NCBI GenBank assembly: GCA_030998225.1
Contig: JAPYXD010000466.1
Location: forward strand, 5,869,001 to 5,933,000
Direction of reading: 5' to 3'
Source of the DNA: Diplolepis rosae
Taxonomy: Eukaryota; Arthropoda; Insecta; Hymenoptera; Diplolepididae
DNA: 64,000 nucleotides
A program made the position numbers and the translations under genes. Position 1 is the stretch's first letter. The number at the start of each line of letters is the position of its first letter. Below are positions 61,016 to 64,000 of the stretch, piece by piece. The notes beneath the pieces are model-generated. The model did not search any database and was not told the origin of the DNA. It saw nothing but the letters and a program-made list of their open reading frames with translations.

Positions 61016-61438
61016 TTAATTCTTAATTTTGAAAACAATTATGCGACAAAAAATGTTCCGTCTCGGCATTCTCCACGTGCGTATATTTTTGAAACATTAA
61101 TTTTAAGACTTTTGAAATTAAAAGTTAATATTTTCTCGAAAATGAAATTTTGAGATTATTTTGAATACTTTGAAGTACCAAAGTTTTGTGAATTTTAATT
61201 TCAGAATAAAATGTATTTGGACTTATTTTTAGAACTAATTGAGAAGAATCCAGAACTGCAAACAGAACTCTTGGAATTCTGAGAAATGAGTTTTTATTTG
61301 GAAAATATTAATCTGTATTGTAAAATGTTATGAGAGATTATTGTTGTACTCGCCGAACAAATTTTGAAATTGACAAATATGTATTTATTTTGAAAAAGAT
61401 GCGTTTCATAGAAAATTGATGAGGAAGATATTTATTGT

Positions 61439-62515
61439 GCTCGCCTAGCACAACTCAGCACGACTTGTGTTTTTTCGAAATTCGCATTTTTGAAAATTGT
61501 ATGTCTAAACAAATTTTGAAATTGACAAATATGTATTTATTTTGAAAAAGATGCGTTTCATAGAAAATTGATGAGGAAGATATTTATTGTGCTCGCCTAG
61601 CACAACTCAGCACGACTTTTGTTTTTTCGAAATTCGCATTTTTGAAAATTGTATGTCTAAACAAATTTTGAAATTGACAAATATGTATTTATTTTGAAAA
61701 AGATGCGTTTCAGAGAAAATTGCTGAGGAAGAGATTTATTGTGCTCGCCTAGCACAACTCAGCACAACTTTTGTTTTTCCGAAATTCGCATTTTTGAAAA
61801 TTGTATGTCTAAACAAATTTTGAAATGGACAAATATGTATTTATTTTGAAAATGATGCGTCTGAGAGATAATTGTTGAGGAAGAGATTTATTGTTCTCGC
61901 CTAGCACAACTCAGCACAACTTTTGTTTTTTCGAAATTCGCATTTTTGAAAATTGTATGTCTAAACAAATTTTGAAATTGACAAATATGTATTTATTTTG
62001 AAAATGATGCGTCTGAGAGATAATTGATAAGGAAGATATTTATTGTGCTCGCCTAGCACAATTCAGCACAACTTTTATTTTTTCAAAAAAAAAATAAAAT
62101 GGCGGTGCTGGTAAAAAATCGTTTTTTCAAAATTTTAGCCCTAATTTTGATTTTTTTCCAAAATCGTTTGCAGCACAATTCAGTACAAACCTAGCACAAC
62201 TCAGCACAACTTTTGTTTTTTCAAAAAAACAAAATGGCGGTGCTAGTAAAAAAACTGTTTTTTCAAAATTTTAGCCCTAATTTTGATTTTTTTCAAAAAT
62301 CGTTTGCAGCACAATTCAGTTCAAACCTAGCACAATTCAGCACAACTTTTGTTTTTTCAAAAAAACAAAATGGCGGTGCTGGTAAAAAAATCGTTTTTTC
62401 AAAATTTTAGCCCTAATTTTCATTTTTTTCAAAAATCGTTTGCAGCACAATTCAGCACAAACCTAGCACAATTCAGCACAACTTTTGTTTTTTCAAAAAA
62501 ACAAAATGGCGGTGC
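61439..62515. repeat. right-arm tandem arrays (152-bp x 5, then 136-bp x 4)
   Basis: GCTCGCCTAGCACAA recurs at about 61439, 61591, 61743, 61895 and 62047 (period 152). AAAATGGCGGTGCT recurs at about 62095, 62231, 62367 and 62503 (period 136). They are inverted relative to the left arm. Confidence 0.85.
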
Positions 62516-62880
62516 TAACTTCCTGGACATATGCAAATGACTTCAATATTTAAAGGATTTGAACGAGAAATGAACAAAAATTCTATGAATTTTGGGTCAA
62601 TATAATAGCAGACGCGTTATCAAACACGTCACTTTAAAAATTATTCTCAGTGTTTGATGATTTTATTTTATTCGAAAAAATCGTTAAAGAATGGGTTTTG
62701 ATGGTATAAGAGTAATTTTTCCATAGAAGGATTTCAAATTCTTTAAATTTGAATTGAATTTGTATTATTACGATACAAAAGTTTGAAATTATCTACGAGG
62801 ACACTTGTCGGGAATGTATCCTATCTGATACGTGACTAGTGATCCTCCGATAATGTAGGCAGTGGTAACAATTTCCAACT

Positions 62881-63736
62881 CTATCATCCAATTTTATAAT
62901 CAATAGATTTCATAAATATAAATAAATTATTTTTAAAGCAATCACTAAAACGCAATTATAATGAAGCTATCAGGCACTTAGAGCTCAAGTACTCTAGGCT
63001 TGATATAGATAGCAACATTTTCTTTATTTTGAAAGTATATATAACGAAAAATTTGTCTTTTAATGACAAATAAACAACGAAGTATATACAAATACACTCA
63101 AGACACATAATAGAGGCAATATAGTAATAAATATAGTTTATTAAGCTAATAAAAATTTTCATTCGAATATTCTAATGCATAATGTTTAATTTTAATTTTA
63201 TTTGTGATTGTATTTGTCATGTAAGGGAAAATTAAATTTAATTAGAAGAATCCATTTTAAAAAATAACAAACGTTCTGTGCGGACACTGCTTATACTGTG
63301 ATTCTATTAATATGGGTAAGTATTATATATTTTGCACCTTTTCTAAATTAAACCAATCAAAAATAATAATGCCATGAAATAAATAGAATGTTTTTTAATT
63401 TAATTATGTAATTTTTTAAGATCGAAAAGCATATATGCTACATAAGTTATATCTTAACAATAAAGGAGAAAGAACAGCAAAAGTTCGAGAAAAACGTAAA
63501 GCAGCTTTAAGTGACTATTTATTCATTGTTGTGAAGGGATAACTCACTCACAAATATCAATTTTTTGTATGTGCTTAACTTTTGAAAAAAAAATTCGGTT
63601 GAAACCCCAAAATAAAAAGTTACGGGGATTTGCCCATATCCTAAAGTTTTAGTTAAAAAAAAATCATTATTGTGGAATAATCTTAAGGGAAACTGATTTT
63701 TTTTATTTAGTCAGCTGTACTGGTTGATCTATGGCC
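62881..63736. other. AT-rich, nothing identified
   Basis: No exon of bmm containing a GxSxG motif could be found here on the - strand. Short frames are compositional. Confidence 0.45.
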
Positions 63737-63740
63737 TTAA

Positions 63741-63961
63741 GGGCATGTGATATTTAGAAAAAACTTCAATTTTAGCAAAATATATCGGAATTTTTTTTTT
63801 AATTGTCAAAATTAAAAGTAGTCTATCTACGTCCGTTTTTATTTTCTTTACCATTTCCTAAATTTTGAATAGAAAATTTTATGTATTTTGGGCATAAACA
63901 TGTAGAAACTGGATCAAATTGTTCACATGAACTTGCTACTTTTCTCAAGTATCACATGCCC
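63741..63961. mobile_element. TTAA-flanked MITE, 221 bp (piggyBac-like), copy 2
   Basis: TTAA at 63737-63740 and 63962-63965. The ends GGGCATGTGATA and TATCACATGCCC are perfect inverses. It shares GTAGTCTATCTACGTC and CACATGAACTTGCTAC with copy 1. Confidence 0.85.
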
Positions 63962-64000
63962 TTAAACTCAGATAATCTTCAGATCAAAAAAATCAGGACC

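Larger units (their letters stand above)
58310..62880. mobile_element. 4.6-kb foldback element with tandem-repeat arms
   Basis: The outer ends match as inverted repeats: CACTGCCTACATTATCGGAG, then ACTAGTC(G/A)CGTATCAGATAG, GACAAGTGTCCT and AATTTCAAACT. Inside each end come arrays of a 136-bp unit (GCACCGCCATTTTG...) and then of a 152-bp unit (CTAGGCGAGCACAATAAAT...), in mirrored order. The centre (about 59280-61430) holds a hAT-like insertion, a dispersed repeat and a GC-rich block. No transposase. The layout recalls the Drosophila FB and Galileo elements, whose long inverted arms also contain tandem repeats. It lies upstream of the first visible bmm exon, probably in an intron. Confidence 0.85.

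Noticed and set aside
60336..61153. Overlapping long frames in the GC-rich block
   Set aside because: Open on both strands because the block lacks AT-rich stop codons. No protein similarity recognised.
58310..62515. CRISPR-like array
   Set aside because: Units are 136 and 152 bp, contiguous without spacers, in a eukaryotic foldback element.
58352..62540. Phe/Lys-rich frames repeated in the foldback arms (FFQKNKMAVLVKK)
   Set aside because: They are translations of the 136-bp tandem unit, which is not a multiple of three, so the frame changes each unit.

Overview
The window is nuclear DNA of an arthropod, most likely an insect. It is AT-rich, has many small introns with GT-AG borders, and carries two recognisable animal genes in a dense bed of transposable elements. 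I cannot fix the order or species from this sequence.

Two host genes lie tail to tail. On the + strand, a complete SPT20 (SUPT20H-like) SAGA subunit runs from an ATG at 24996 to a TGA at 44042 in 20 coding exons (1087 codons before the stop), preceded by non-coding leader sequence. On the - strand, the 3' part of a brummer/ATGL-type (PNPLA2) triglyceride lipase occupies 57060 down to 46670 in eight exons. It includes the catalytic Asp motif DGG, but the exon with the catalytic Ser lies beyond 64000. The last bmm intron in view is at least 6.9 kb.

Regions 1-22660 and the introns are mobile DNA, much of it nested. At the left there is (a) a THAP-domain-coding repeat broken by an internally deleted Ty3/Gypsy element with a GTTG target duplication, by a ~720 bp foldback element and by small MITEs; (b) a decayed I-like LINE on the - strand (zinc-knuckle ORF1, endonuclease, FADD reverse transcriptase); (c) kilobase palindromes at 16049-18219 and 20726-21953; and (d) nested hAT-like MITEs with 8-bp target duplications. 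SPT20 introns hold a pogo-type MITE, a ~3.9 kb inverted-repeat element with a THAP exon and five copies of a dyad-symmetric 16-mer, two related hairpins, a mariner inside another mariner, and a third mariner. The bmm introns and upstream region hold more hairpins, TTAA-flanked MITEs, two hammerhead-like cores and a 4.6 kb foldback element built from 136-bp and 152-bp tandem units.

No CRISPR array, rRNA, operon or convincing tRNA was seen. The strongest candidates for something undescribed are the tandem-armed foldback element (58310-62880), the THAP element with repeated dyad sites (28985-32925), and the orphan coding exon at 15505-15720.
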